Of a stretch of DNA of 39,739 bases, positions 19,540 through 30,718 are shown one piece after another. Numbering within the stretch: the first letter of the stretch is position 1; every line of letters starts with the position of its first letter. The notes below the pieces were generated by a model. It was not told the DNA's origin. It searched no databases and saw nothing but the letters and a program-made list of their open reading frames with translations. The position numbers and the translations under genes are program-made. The DNA comes from Chara braunii (lineage: Eukaryota > Streptophyta > Charophyceae > Charales > Characeae): contig BFEA01000269.1 of NCBI GenBank assembly GCA_003427395.1, forward strand, positions 1,846,420-1,886,158, given 5' to 3'.

Positions 19540-20227
19540 TGAGATGCGGGGTTCAAGGCTTCATGCGGAGTTCAGATCAGGGTTGTGGGCGCTCAATCAC
19601 GTAGTATTGGTTACCTTAGCATACGGGCCGGTGGGCTCGGCGGTCTTGCTGCCTGATTCCTCGGTGGTGCCGAGGAGGACGAAAGGCGTTGACGCCATCG
19701 CCCTGGAATGTGAATCAACCCATATTCATATGGGGTCTATAGGAAGGCAGTGAGTGGCGATAAGGGCGAGGTGGAAACACCTCGTAGTCAGAGTGTTTGA
19801 GGAGACCTTGCGCGAATGAGCGGAGCAAAAACGGATGTGGCACGACCTGACGGCTAGGTGCAAAAAAACTGAAGACAGCAAAGGTAAGCGACATGCCTAT
19901 TACGGGCGATCTGCAACTACGGGCTGCTCACTGGATGTCCACACTCCATGATGGCCGGCGCAGACTAGACGAGATGGCTGCTGCTCTCTCCTCACCGGCT
20001 CCGGATTGGATTGAGGTTGATGGGAGCGACTTCACTGATCCGTTGGGTGAAGCACACCATGGAGCGCATGCTGGAGATCGTCTGGGAATTGGAGCAGGGC
20101 CCCGATCCCCTCCTTGATGCTCTTCTTGACCACAGCCAGATGGAGGAGCTATTAAACCAGTGCTAGGAGCTGCTAGACGTGGGGCAGGCTCGAGGGACTG
20201 CTCTGGTGAATTGATTGGGTGGAGAGC
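19540..20227 (+). pseudogene. Relic 1 of an unrecognised Asn/Asp-rich protein family, upstream part
   Basis: The leader GGGCTCGGCGGTCTTG and GACGAAAGGCGTTGACGCCA match 35685-35750 (GGGCTCAGCGGTCTTG, GACGGAAGACGTTGACGTCA). The frame starting at ATG 19893 reads MPITGDLQLRAAHWMSTLHD and RRRLDEMAAALSSPAPDW, which aligns with LQRQTDEWVAELEGTQQHM at 35920. A frame change near 20050 leads to TMERMLEIVWELEQGPDPL and MEELLNQC. This heptad-like part is probably a coiled coil. Function is unknown. It is cut by the adapter at 20228. Confidence 0.55.
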
Positions 20228-20265
20228 CTGTCTCTTATACACATCTAGATGTGTATAAGAGACAG
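20228..20265. other. Embedded Nextera mate-pair junction adapter (artefact)
   Basis: CTGTCTCTTATACACATCT at 20228-20246 is followed by its exact inverse at 20247-20265. This is the Tn5 mosaic-end junction made when Nextera mate-pair libraries are circularised. Translated, it gives the well-known contaminant peptide SYTHLDVYKRQ. The left and right flanks may not be neighbours in the genome. Confidence 0.98.
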
Positions 20266-20269
20266 GTGT

Positions 20270-20366
20270 CTTCACAGTCTGCCCGGAGTAACCGAACCGA
20301 ACTTGCTGAGAACCGGGCTCAGCATCCCTCATATGGTGATGATAATGATCATGATGATGATAATGA
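20270..20366 (-). repeat. Second copy of the SINE-like element of 4494-4690 (partial)
   Basis: Nearly identical to 4578-4672, including the hairpin GCTGAG/CTCAGC and the TGATGATAATGATCATGATG tract. Its 3' part is cut off by the adapter and an N follows at 20367. Confidence 0.85.
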
Positions 20367-20367
20367 N

Positions 20368-20505
20368 TTTTTTTTTTTTTTTAAAAAGAACACCCCTTTC
20401 AGTGTTAGTGCTGCTGATAAGAGCAGACAGCACTACCACCGGAGGAGAGGCTCCATCTATTGGTGGGGAGCATCACCTGCTGGAAATCGGGTCCAGCGTC
20501 CCATT
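20368..20505 (-). ncRNA. Solo 3' module with poly(A)
   Basis: Poly(T) lies at 20368-20382. The loop-conserved hairpin has a different inner stem, AGTGCTG (20407-20413) and CAGCACT (20428-20434), around loop CTGATAAGAGCAGA. The core is at 20451-20505. Confidence 0.85.
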
Positions 20506-20514
20506 ACACATGAA

Positions 20515-21259
20515 AAAAATGATTTGGAATATCCTGGCTGTGGGCAAAATGCTGGCAGACGTGGGGCAGGCTCAGGGGACTGCTCTGGTGAATCAATCGG
20601 GTGGACAGCTGCCAGTAAGCATGGCTGCTCCTAGTCAGCTACTTGGCACCCAACCAAGTAAGATGTCAACCACCGAAATGGCACTGCCAACTTTATCAAC
20701 TACGCCGATTACAGCTACGACGATTGACCCGGCGTGCATCCACTCATTATCTGATGATCGGGGGTTTATACCAAGTTCAACAATTACAACAATGAGTTCG
20801 ACAATCATACCGACGTTGTCTGCTCCCGTGTGCATTATAGTATCATCTTGTGACCTGGAGGAGCCTGACATGATAACGTCATCAACAACGTCTGGTAGTA
20901 TACTCACAACTGCTCCTGCTTCGGTAGCGGAGCTAACAGCCGGTATAAGGGACTTAGCTGACCCGGCGCACTCCCTTGCTCGTCATCAGCGGTGTGTTGC
21001 CGCAATACCATTAGCGACGACAATCTTCCGAACACGCCAGTGGACTGTTCTTGTGCCTTTCGTGGCAGCATCAACTCGCACCAGGGGCATGACAGGTTTG
21101 GGGATTTGTGTACCACTTTTGGGGATACAATCGCTAGGGTCGATGAGGGACGTGCAACACTCTGACCGATTGCTGATGTGGCCTGCCCAGGAGTTCAAAT
21201 GGTTGATTGCATGGGCAGTTTGTTGTCTTCTTGTTCGGCGCGCTTGGGTGGTGTTTTAA
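20515..21259 (+). pseudogene. Relic 1 of the Asn/Asp-rich family, downstream part
   Basis: GTGGGGCAGGCTC and GGACTGCTCTGGTGAAT near 20559-20603 repeat 20180-20220, so the two sides overlap in content. The frame that is open is Ser/Thr-rich (SSTITTMSSTIIPT), but the shifted frame gives NNYADYSYDD, FNNYNNEFDNH and DRFGDLCTTFGD, which resembles the Asn/Asp-rich runs at 36240 and 38660. I take the shifted frame as ancestral. Stops interrupt it. Confidence 0.45.
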
Positions 21260-22108
21260 TTTTGTCTGTTTCCTCTTTCTGTTCCCCAACATGCTGGAAA
21301 CTTGGTATGATGAGGGTTGTTTGCCTTCCCTCTACAGCTTGACCCATTAGTTCAGTTTGAGCCGCTTGGATATTATTTCCCATGGTTTGATTGTTTCTTC
21401 CAATGTTCTTCGATTACTCTAGGTCCACTTCTTGCGATTCGGCAAGCTCATCTGGTTAGGGTTTTTGTCTACCTGGACGTGAGGATGGCTCTAAAACTTT
21501 ACGAGACCTGTTAACTGTTGGTCATATTCACTTAGGGCTTAACTGGGACAGGGCATGTGCTGGATTTCTTCGCCCTGCTATAATCTCCCCCCCAAAATCT
21601 TGCTTCGTAGGGTTTGATCTTTGATGGTTCACTATAGTAGGGCAGAATTTGATAGTCCATGGGGCTGAGTCAATCCTTCCTTCCTAAGGAGCAATCAATG
21701 CTCAGACCTCAATCTTTACTCTCGTTGTACAGGGAAGTTGTCTCTATGGGAGCAGTGGCGAAGGCTCTTCCAGCCCTAATGGGAAGAGGCGTGTGTCTGC
21801 GTTGTATTCAATCTGATAATATGAGCCTTGAGCACTGGGCCCCTGCGTTTCAAAAAAAAAAAAGGGCTCTGCTTTGTGGGGGCATGCGCTCTGGGTGGGA
21901 TTTGACTGGGGACTCCGCTGGGGGGAGTGTTTGTCAGACCTTATCCCTGCTGGAGGATTGGGGCCCTTGCAGTAGTGGTTGTCTTAGGGTCCTCTTGGTT
22001 GGTGTAGCGCTGGATAGGCCCTGGTGGACGATATCTGCCTCAGGGGGTGGGGTTTGTCTGCTACCTGCATGAAGAATACTGTCAGATAAGAGTAGTCCAG
22101 AGTAGCTC
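21260..22108. other. No gene seen
   Basis: Short frames only, one of 137 codons at 21659-22072 with no recognisable domain. An A12 run at 21849-21860 has loosely similar flanks. Confidence 0.4.
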
Positions 22109-22340
22109 TCGTTGATGATAGAGGTTGGGGAAAGCGGATGGTGGTTGTGAACCCGCTGAGGACGGAAACTAGAACTACTTGGGGGATGCTCATACTAGAA
22201 TGTCTAAACATTTTGTTAATGATAGAGGTATGGGCAGCAGATGGAGGAATGGGCAGCGGATGGTGGCCGTAAGCCTACTCAGGACGGAAATTGGGGATGT
22301 TCTACGTTTGAATAACCTCCACTAGAATTCAAGAATAACC
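22109..22340. repeat. Imperfect tandem duplication of about 110 bp
   Basis: TTGATGATAGAGGT, GCGGATGGTGG and AGGACGGAAA (about 22112-22170) recur as TTAATGATAGAGGT, GCGGATGGTGG and AGGACGGAAA (about 22216-22290). The second unit carries a small internal duplication (AGATGGAGGAATGGGCAGC). Confidence 0.75.
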
Positions 22341-22562
22341 AGAGGGATCTGATGATGATAAGGCTAGGATCTCTCTAACACGGAAAAAGTAGAGTTCACC
22401 TATGGGACCTGTACTAGTAGCATGTTTACCCCTAGCGCTCGAAGTGCCCAGTACGATGTGGCTCGTTCGATAGTGCTTCAATCAGGGCTGGGGGGAGAGG
22501 TGAGAACCTGCCGAGCCCTGATGCCTATAATCCCGACTCCACGTTGTTGTTGTTTTTTTAAT

Positions 22563-22617
22563 TAACCGGCTCCATCTATTGGTGGGGAGCAACACCTGCT
22601 GGAAACCGGGTCCAGCG
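22563..22617 (-). ncRNA. Solo 3' module core
   Basis: Core with GCTGGAAACCGGGTCCAGC intact (plus strand). A T-rich run (22548-22558) precedes it, so the tail was added directly to the core without the second hairpin. Confidence 0.8.
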
Positions 22618-24345
22618 TCCCTCATAATACTGGTGGTTACACATGTCGGGCTAATCCGGGATTCGAGGGTTTTGTCCTATCGTCCGCTGAAAGTCCCATG
22701 CACGCAGTCGATCGTTCTCAGTTTGGCAGGGAAGTACCGGAGGTCTTAGTTTCGATCGACGAGAGAGGTGCTCGCTTTCCTTGTACCTTCCGTACTCGCG
22801 ATCTCTCAGGCAGTCACAGTGATCCAAAACGAAATGCTGATGTCCATATCTCATGAGAGAGACTCAACTCATACCTTCGTGCGTGCAAGGTGTGATCGAG
22901 TCGAAGACGGATTATGCAGACATGCGTATACGTAATGACTGCCTCTTCGTGGTCATTTGAATACGTGCGTGCACAAGATCTGCCTCCGAACAGGCTGGAA
23001 GATACTTGCTATGCATGCATCTATTTTATTTCCGGTTTATTAAGGAAGACGACATTTGTGGACTTCATATAGAAATAGACAATTGATCAACGCGACATAT
23101 ACAAAAGCATGGGTGCGCAAAAGGAAAGGAGAACGAGCAATTTCCCATATGTCAGTCGAACGCCCAATCCATACATATCATAATCCCCTGACTCAGCAAT
23201 CAACAACATCCGTACTTTCAAGGCAATCAAACAATCAATCGATTTTTGCAACCGTCATGCATCATGTATAAAAAAAAAAGAGATGGGGGAGAAAGAGACA
23301 ATTCATACATCAATCGAAGAAAAGAAAATCTGAGATTGCTACAAACAAAGGTAGCCAAAACCAAAATCAAAATTATACAGAGGATGCGAAGAGATAACAC
23401 CACTTCAACACACCGCGCTCTCTCTTTCTCTCTCAACGTTTCTCCAATGTGGGCAGTTTGTCCCCTCACACCTACCAACCACATGAAGTTGTCACCTCTT
23501 TTAGTCTGAGCATGCAAGTCAAATTCGCCCGTGTGCCATAGTCCTTCGTCGGGCTTTGTGGCCACACGTCAACCGCGCATACCCAGTACCAGCCTGTCGG
23601 ATTGCCCAACTCCCTACTCACCATCCTGTCTCTACTCGTTAGCCGATCCTCTTGACCGCACTAACTCCCAAGTGTAGATTAGAAAGCGAATTAGTCGCGC
23701 TTGCAAAATTTATAGCACTCATTATTTTGCGTGAGATAATTCCGGATTACGTTGAAGCAAGCGGAGGAGAGAAGAAGGAAGTGCTTGCAACTGCATGACT
23801 GGGACGCAGCGTGGGGGACATAACCACTGTCCATGCATCGATCTAGTCCAGCATCTTGTCGGCCAATGAGATTGACAGAAAAGAGATGCAGGTTTTAGCG
23901 CGGAAGGAAACCAGGAGGGAGAGGATTACAGTTACATCCGCGATCGCCAAGAAGGAGCAAGAAGAGATTACAGTTGCAATTAGAATTTAGGCGCGGCGGG
24001 AGCAGAGCGCAGGACAGGACACAGCAATGCACGGGCGAGTAAAGAGCATCATGCAGTTACAGCAGCAAGAACCCGCGACAAAGTACGATGCCCCCAATTC
24101 CTAACCCAATTAAAGTCCTAATTTCCGGACTCCTCCGTATTTCAAAATTAAGAAAGATTTTTCCCACTCGATGATCGCGCCAAAGTTCCCTTCCCCACTT
24201 TTAAGTTTTAGCAGGACAAGAAAGAAGCTACAACAACAATTATTTATGCGTTCGCTAAGGCACGCTCCAACTACCAACCGCCATGGGACCAGGTTTTCTT
24301 CAAAAGATGGGGCCACTTGTGCAATTTGGTCGGTCCCCCCCATTC
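22618..24345. other. No gene seen
   Basis: About 1.7 kb of apparently unique sequence with no supported gene, repeat or module. Short frames have no recognisable domains. Confidence 0.4.
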
Positions 24346-24373
24346 AACCCCCCCCCCCCCCCGCCCCCCCCCG
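24346..24373 (-). other. C-tract; possible G-quadruplex on minus
   Basis: Sixteen or so C, one G, and nine C. The minus strand could form a G-quadruplex; the run length may also be an assembly uncertainty. Confidence 0.5.
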
Positions 24374-24769
24374 AATTGCAGTCGCGCAAAAAGTCACGTG
24401 TTACAGAAAGTAGCTCGTCACAGCGTCCCTTACAGCAGCAATTGCAAGAAACATGACAAAACATAAAGCCATTGTCTTTGCGCTTTAAGCCACCAATACC
24501 TTTCCCCGCTTGGAAAACAATACCGCGGCGATTAACAAAGGGAGGTCGCAAGCCTCAACCCGCGAACACACGGTTGTGGGAAATTTTAGAAAACAAAAGA
24601 AAAATCAAGGAAAAAGTTGTGTAACCGTGCGTTGATTGAGCGCGCGGGCAGAACCCAAGTTTTTGAGAGAATAATATAAAACCACCAGAGATATAGGTGG
24701 GTAGGTAGTGTGAGCCTGTGAGGTATAATTGAGAGAAGAATACAAAACAAAAAAGAAAGAGGTCGAACC

Positions 24770-24875
24770 GTCGATGTGTGTGTGTGCGTGTGTGTGTGTG
24801 TGTATGTGAGAGAGAGAGAGAGAGAGACAGAGAGAGTCGCCGGGGGGCAGAGAGAGAGAGAGAGAGAGTCGCCGG

Positions 24876-24922
<47 letters not shown>

Positions 24923-24945
24923 TCGGGAGATAGATAGATAAATAG

Positions 24946-24979
<34 letters not shown>

Positions 24980-25061
24980 AGTCGGGAGAGAGAGAGAGAG
25001 AGAGAGAAGTTCCTGGCGAGCTGCTCGGGGCACTGCGGCTGCGTGGCAGTGCGGACCCGTA

Positions 25062-25111
<50 letters not shown>
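24770..25111. repeat. Compound microsatellite (TG, AG, TAGA)
   Basis: TG repeats, long AG repeats broken by GTCGCCGGGGG twice, a TAGA block and a terminal TG run. It ends in the N gap. Reading frames across it are meaningless. Confidence 0.95.
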
Positions 25112-25160
25112 NNNNNNNNNNNNNNNNNNNNNNNNNNNNNNNNNNNNNNNNNNNNNNNNN
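25112..25160. other. Assembly gap of 49 N
   Basis: The gap follows a TG microsatellite, and composition changes sharply after it. Confidence 1.
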
Positions 25161-25594
25161 AACTGTGTTTGTTTGTTTTTAGTTTTCTTTTTTTTATTTT
25201 CACAAGAACTAGCATTCATTCCTATGTATAACATTTTTTTATTTCACAAATTAGGAATTTTATCATTCTCTCAAATTAGACATAAAGATTTATTNTATAT
25301 TATTCATATTATTACAATATTCTTAATTCTATACTCTTAATTTATTGTATTTGTCTTGTATATTTTATCTTGTATATACATATCTCTTTAGATTTACTTT
25401 TTTTTTTTTTAAGATTGTATTATAATCTAGTATTCAAAAACTTGATGTATAAATGGATAGAATTTTTTCATCAAGATACATAAAAATACAATTACTTATT
25501 TCTTATTTTATAAATCACTAATCACTTCTCAAGTTAGCATTCTATTAAATGAATTATTCTTTGTGAAGATCTTGTTTAAAAGAAAAATAGGTCC
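25161..25594. other. AT-rich island
   Basis: This stretch is far more AT-rich than the rest of the window, with no gene. It ends at the LINE3 poly(A). Confidence 0.8.
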
Positions 25595-25730
25595 TTTTTT
25601 TTTTTTTTTTTTTTTTTTTAACACCCTAAGATGATGCTAGGGTAGCTGATGCGAGCAAACTACCCTAGCATCCCTTTGGTCCAGTGTCCCTTTCATTTGC
25701 ATCAACATAATTTGACGACCGTTTCAGTGA
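25595..25730 (-). ncRNA. LINE3 3'-terminal hairpin and reduced core
   Basis: Plus-strand arms GATGCTAGGGTAG (25633-25645) and CTACCCTAGCATC (25660-25672) pair perfectly over 13 bases. The loop CTGATGCGAGCAAA (25646-25659) matches CTGATAAGAGCAGA of LINE1 and LINE2 at 11 of 14 positions, although the stem is unrelated. GGTCCAGTGTCCC (25678-25690) is all that remains of the core. Confidence 0.85.
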
Positions 25731-26139
25731 CTATTCCTGATACTACACCCTTTTTGTCAGGAGTACCCTCTGAGAGTCTGTCCTGGCTTTTGTTGAACTT
25801 GACCTCTTCACCCGGAATGGGGCGCCTGATATGTCATTTCCTTACTAGCCTTTTCAACAGTTAAATGAGAGTGCAGTTCAGAAAGACTTAAACCTCTGTT
25901 CCCCTTACCTCTTCAAGTGTATCCCTTCCGTACCATGACATTAGGACCAAGGCATTCTAGGTAAGGTAAAGAGACATGGAAACTCTTGAGTGGGCGGAGT
26001 GGAATTGAGGGATCCACCAAGGTCCAGTCATTGAATTTCAACTTGTAGTTCCTGATGAGGTCCTGTTCCTCTCCCATTTCAGCTCCCTCTCAATCCACTC
26101 TCCCTATTTTTTCCCCTTTCCTCCCCCCCAGCCAGTTGG

Positions 26140-26985
26140 TGCTGAATTTTTGAAAGGTTTCAATAATTTCAGTTTTAGATGAGTTGAATTGAATTTTTTC
26201 TTTCAGATTGGTCCATTGATCGTGTATGTGAGTTTGAATTTGTTGTTTTATGCTGTCGGTGAATTCCAGACCATCTAATCTAGTGTCTTCCCTTTCATAA
26301 GTGTTCCTTCTCAGCCAGATGGCCCAAAGGACCGCTCTTCTTCCAAGGGTGAAAAGGTTCTGAGTGAAGCTGTCCTCCGGGACTGGAGACTAGTGTGCCA
26401 GCAGGATTGCCTTTCACTCCCAAGGCCATTTCTGTGTAGTTTCTAATTGCCCCCATATTTTGTCCCACCAACACCACAGCCAGATAGAGCCTGGGCACTC
26501 GAGGAAAATGTGGCTTATCGTTTCTGGTATCTTTCTACTTAGAAATGCAGATTTACAAAGTTTGCACCATGGGTCTGCAATGCCTTTCTTCTCCAAGGAC
26601 GTTCTGTCTATCAACCAATCGTTTGTGGGGAGACATCGGTGTTCGATCTGCCACTTAAGGGAGGCTACTTTGGCGGGTTTGATCTTGGATTATTTAAACC
26701 ATTTAATGTTTCTCAGCTCATTCTTGTTGATATTCAGCTATTTCATCCATCACTCTATCACCCTATCTTTTAAGTTTATTTTGGGTCTAATCATCCGGTA
26801 AGTTTATTTGACCGATAGGGAGTGAAGGTGAGAACTAAAATTCCTGTTGAGCCCGTTCTCAATTCCCCACGACCAGCATGCTGGATCAATGGGTAGATCT
26901 GAGATAGGTGTAGATGGCCTAAAGGCGAGACACGACTGTGCATCAGTGGAATGACTCTGATTCTGAATATTTTTTCCACAGGCAT
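26140..26985 (-). pseudogene. LINE3 ORF2, zf-RVT finger and tail
   Basis: DRTSLEKKGIADPWCKLCKS followed by RKIPETISHIFLECP and LWCWWDKIWG is a complete zf-RVT pattern (26414-26614). The preceding frame from 26985 is disrupted. The tail near 26140-26300 aligns with LINE2 at 10440-10700. Confidence 0.75.
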
Positions 26986-28099
26986 TCATATTGGAACAAG
27001 GTCATTGTTAAGGTCTATTTCATTGTTGTCTCTTATTACATATGAAGCAATTAAGGCCTCCTTGTCTGGGGATATGAGAATGACGTTACCTACCCTTTTT
27101 GGATTTTCCTTCGTGGCGACCCAGTCACTTTCCTGAAATTTCTTCCCTCTCTTGAGTACTATAAACCACTCAATGGGGATTAGTTCCACAATTTTGTCTA
27201 GATTACTTTGTACATGGTGGCAATGTTTTAGTTTCCCATGGAGAAGATGTGGGGAAATCCAGTCATGAGAGTCGTCGTTCCAAATGTCCTTGATCCTAGT
27301 GACCCCCCTCCTAATCCAACCCTTCCAGGGGTTGTCATTACAATGTACTATGGTCCCTCGGTGGTCTCTTATCCAGGTGTTATTGAAAAGTGGTTGTTGA
27401 TTAATCTTTTCTCATCTATGTGGGAAGTGTTTATCCGGTGGGGGTAGCTTCCTCCAATTTTTTAGGATGGTTGGCCAGAAGGAGTCGTTAGTAATGTTCT
27501 TCCTTACCGTTTCCCTGCTGGAGGTTTGAGTCGGGTATATCTCTTTGGTTGAGCCTTTGGGGATCGACCAGTCCCTATTTTCTAACCACATGGCTGAATC
27601 TACGACCTCCACTGTCTGGGGGACTAGTCTTCTTAATTGTTCCCAAGCCAGGCCACTCAAAGTAGTTTGAGGGTTGAAAAGTAGTATTTTGACCCATTGA
27701 ATGGAGAGTGTTATGGCTTGGAGTGTTGAATCAATAATTCTCAATCCCCCCTTTGGACTTTGGTTGGATGACTGAAGACCAGACCACTCTACTAATGACA
27801 TTCTTATATTCATGGTTTCCTCTCCACAAGAAGGCTCTGAGATATTGATGAAGGGATTTGGTCCATTTATTGTCTAGAGCCCCGACTGCTGATTTATAAC
27901 AAATTGAGGCTAAGATAACATTGTTAATCACTAAGGATCTACCCATTATCGATGTGTGCTTATTCTTCCATAGCTCAAGTTTAGTCTGGGCACTTTGGAA
28001 GATAACCTCGTCGTTAATTTTAGGTTTCCCTTTGACAGACAATGAGATGCTTAAGACCCTTATCAGTTTATCGAGGGGAAGCCACATGTCCCTTCATTG
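26986..28099 (-). pseudogene. LINE3 ORF2, thumb and connection region
   Basis: From 28087: SVKGKPKINDEVIFQSAQTK, SIMGRSLVINNVILASICYK and FLWRGNHEYKNVISRVVWSS. A frame change follows, then KGGLRIIDSTLQAITLSIQW, WLENRDWSIPKGS and ESDWVATKENPKRVGNVI. These are colinear with LINE2 at 11244-12374. RT catalytic motifs are absent because the element is truncated. Confidence 0.8.
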
Positions 28100-28222
28100 T
28101 TTTTTTTGGTTTTTTTTTAACTCACTTTTGGATGTTAGAGGTGTTGATAAGAGCAGACACATGTAATACCATTGGGGGCTCCATCTATTGGTGGGGAGCA
28201 TCACCTGCTGGAAAACCAGTGC
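28100..28222 (-). ncRNA. 3' module with A-rich tail, next to the truncated LINE3 end
   Basis: An A-rich tail (28101-28119 as T on plus) touches the LINE3 5' end. The core GGCTCCATCTATTGGTGGGG is good, but the hairpin (GTTGATAAGAGCAGAC) is partly decayed. Confidence 0.75.
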
Positions 28223-29890
28223 ATTTGAAAGATTGAAAATTGTGACTACGATGTACGAGAGGGCTACTGTCTGCTAGCATTGATTGCCCTGGGTAACCAG
28301 GGGACTATCTGGCATCGGCCAAACTTAAACTCGTGGATATCATGTTGAAACCCGTCGTCAGACGATCCGCTTAACACCATCACCACAAACAAGGTTTCAA
28401 AATATTCGGCCCCCTTCGGGTACTGGTCGTGCTTGACATACCAGACCACCTAGACCCTCCCCCTAATCTCCACTCCGGCAAGACTTATCATGGTGGAGCC
28501 ACCATCTCGATCATTGTTGTGCCCTATTTTCGTCCTACCAACTAGCCCTCTCACCAACAGGACGCATCATATCCCTCCAACTGCTAACCCCACTTAGCCA
28601 AATAACACTTACCCCCTACCTATGCCACCCTAACATGGAGGGGTAAGCTGGAGAGGAAAAAAAAAAACACCATCCGAATCCAACTATATCACACACGATC
28701 AATGCAAATACAATTCTGCAGGGCGAAATTTTGGCGCTTACGAATTTAGGGCTTTCAACTCGATTAGAAGATCAATATCCATGCACAAAAATTGTTTCCG
28801 GGAAAGCAAAACTTAGATAAAAAATGAGATTCAACTATTTGAAATCACAGATTATGACATCAGAAGCACAAAACATGAAATTGTGCCGCTGAATTTTGGA
28901 AAACAAGATTAGTACATTAATTTTGGTGTCCAAATAAAATTACAAGTCTTACGGCTCAGATTTTCAAATCCAAGGATACAAAAAGTCGCTCAGAAAAATG
29001 TGTAATCTGAAAATTAAATTAGATGACTATATGAGTACAGAACAGAGTAGTCGATTGTAAACTTTGACCATGAATCTATGAAAAAGAGAATTACGAATTC
29101 AGAATCAGATTTACAGATCATCCGTCGAATGTTGAGATCAGCATCATTCAATTCACCATCCAAGAAGATATCAGAAAATAGACTAGATCTCGATTTACAA
29201 TTCAAAAATCAAGCACACCACCAATCAGACATCCCTAACCACCAAATCATCCATCAGAGTAGTACTTTTGGGTTAAATTAAAAAAACAATATAGCACTCA
29301 GAGCTCCCGTCGCTATGTAACACCGCCTTCAACTTCACCTGAAGTCACCCATCACTGCAGACCATGACGCACCGCTCTGCTCCCGCACTCCCGTTGTCCG
29401 ACGGCCCAACCGCTGTCCAGACCAAACTCAGCCCCTGCCTCTTCCTATAGAAGAAGCCACTCCTCCTCCCCGCCGTTGGTGCTAGTCTAGCCCTACGGCA
29501 AAGTGCAGAAACCAAAAGAGATTAGTGGGTCGCCCCCGCCTCCCTGTTACTCCCCGAATGCAGTTGCATTGTGAATAACCATGTCAAACCCGTCAACACA
29601 ACTTCACAAAGAATTCAGTCCAAATCCAATGACCCATGACACCAAAGAACCGAAGAAGCGAGAGACGGAGATTAAACACAGAAGACAGAGAGAGTGTCCT
29701 CATAACCCTATGCCACGTGGCACCCTCCCCCACACGGCTACTCAAACCACACGCCCCTCCTATCTCCACATCCACGGAAGTCTCTAAGAAGCGCCATCAC
29801 CACACACGATATTGACCCGCCATGCCCTCGTGAAAGCGCCATCGCAGCTTCGTGTCTCAACGCGCGTTAGTGCACCCGTCGTTTCGACCA
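28223..29890. other. No gene seen
   Basis: About 1.7 kb with no recognisable coding, hairpin or repeat family. Composition becomes AT-rich between 28680 and 29290. Confidence 0.4.
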
Positions 29891-29891
29891 G

Positions 29892-29927
29892 GGCGGGCGC
29901 AGTGCTTCCAGTAGTGCTGCGCCCGCC
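29892..29927. other. GC-rich inverted repeat
   Basis: GGCGGGCGCAG (29892-29902) pairs with CTGCGCCCGCC (29917-29927) around 14 bases. Confidence 0.8.
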
Positions 29928-29957
29928 AGTGTGACTTCGAGTATGTTCCGAAGCTTA

Positions 29958-30525
29958 GAGGTGGACCCCACTGCCCAAAGTCTGGAAAAGGCAGTTTCCG
30001 TGGTAAAGCGACGCGGAAGTCCTGGAAGGTTTCAGAAAAGAAAAGACGGGACCCCACCGAGGTGCCTCTTTTCCAGACTTTTGGAAGAGTTCTTCCAGAC
30101 TTTCGGACCAGTTTGGCTGTTTTGTCCGCCGTCGAAGCCCGGGTAGGCCGTGGTGGACCTGCGGGGTGGCCGCTGACGGGTCGTGGGTGGCATTCCGCCT
30201 GTCCGACCTTCGGCTGGGGAGCACCATGCGGACACAAAATGGACCTGCGCGATCTTCCAAGTCTGGAAGACGTAGGGGGATGCCCCCCCCCTACCCCTTG
30301 CGTTTTCCACAAAATTTCGGCGAGGCTGACGTGGATCGGCCGTTTTCCGCCCGGAAAAGGACTTGGAAACTCGCTCTTCTCTTTTCCAGGCGCCACTTTT
30401 CCGGGCGGTGGGGTCTGGGAAATACAAAAAAAAGGACTTCCAGACACTTTTCCAGAGGCTGTGGGGTCCGAGAAAACACCAGGCGGAAGAGTTCTTCCGA
30501 GATTTTCCCCTGTGGGGTCCACCTC
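29958..30525. mobile_element. PIF/Harbinger-type MITE, 568 bp, TTA duplication
   Basis: The terminal inverted repeat is GAGGTGGACCCCAC, perfect over 14 bases. TTA flanks it at 29955-29957 and 30526-30528, the usual PIF/Harbinger target. The interior is rich in TCTGGAA/TTCCAGA and AGAGTTCTTCC motifs. Open frames up to about 220 codons cross it on both strands and are best read as by-products of GC-rich sequence. No DDE transposase is visible. Confidence 0.85.
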
Positions 30526-30718
30526 TTATCCGTTTCGGCATGGCTCTTTGGTGAGGAATCTCAATGTGACCCGGAGGCAGAAGTTGTTCAGTTTATTTTT
30601 CTGCACAACATAGTTTTTTTTTCAGATTTTGTTTTTTCCTTTTGTTTTGCTGGGACCTTCTTTGGCCCTTAGCACGGCCGGCCCCTCCGTGGCAAACAGG
30701 GTCACCCGGGCGGCCCGA

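Larger units (their letters stand above)
25595..28099 (-). mobile_element. LINE3: 5'-truncated LINE
   Basis: On minus it starts in the RT thumb (28087, MWLPLDKLIRVL), runs through the connection region, zf-RVT finger, C-terminal tail (about 26140) and a 3' UTR, and ends with a hairpin (25633-25672) and poly(A) (25595-25619). It is related to LINE2 rather than identical. No target duplication was found. The left flank is AAAATAGGTCC. Confidence 0.85.

Noticed and set aside
20215-20634. Reading frames crossing the adapter and an N
   Set aside because: They translate the sequencing adapter (SYTHLDVYKRQ) and repeat sequence.
21659-22072. 137-codon frame on plus
   Set aside because: No recognisable domain, crosses an A12 run, and no supporting context.
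24586-25340. Long frames across AG/TG repeats and the N gap
   Set aside because: Microsatellite and gap translation only.
29857-30672. Overlapping frames of about 160-220 codons on both strands
   Set aside because: They lie in a MITE with clear ends and are explained by GC-rich repetitive sequence; no domain is recognised.
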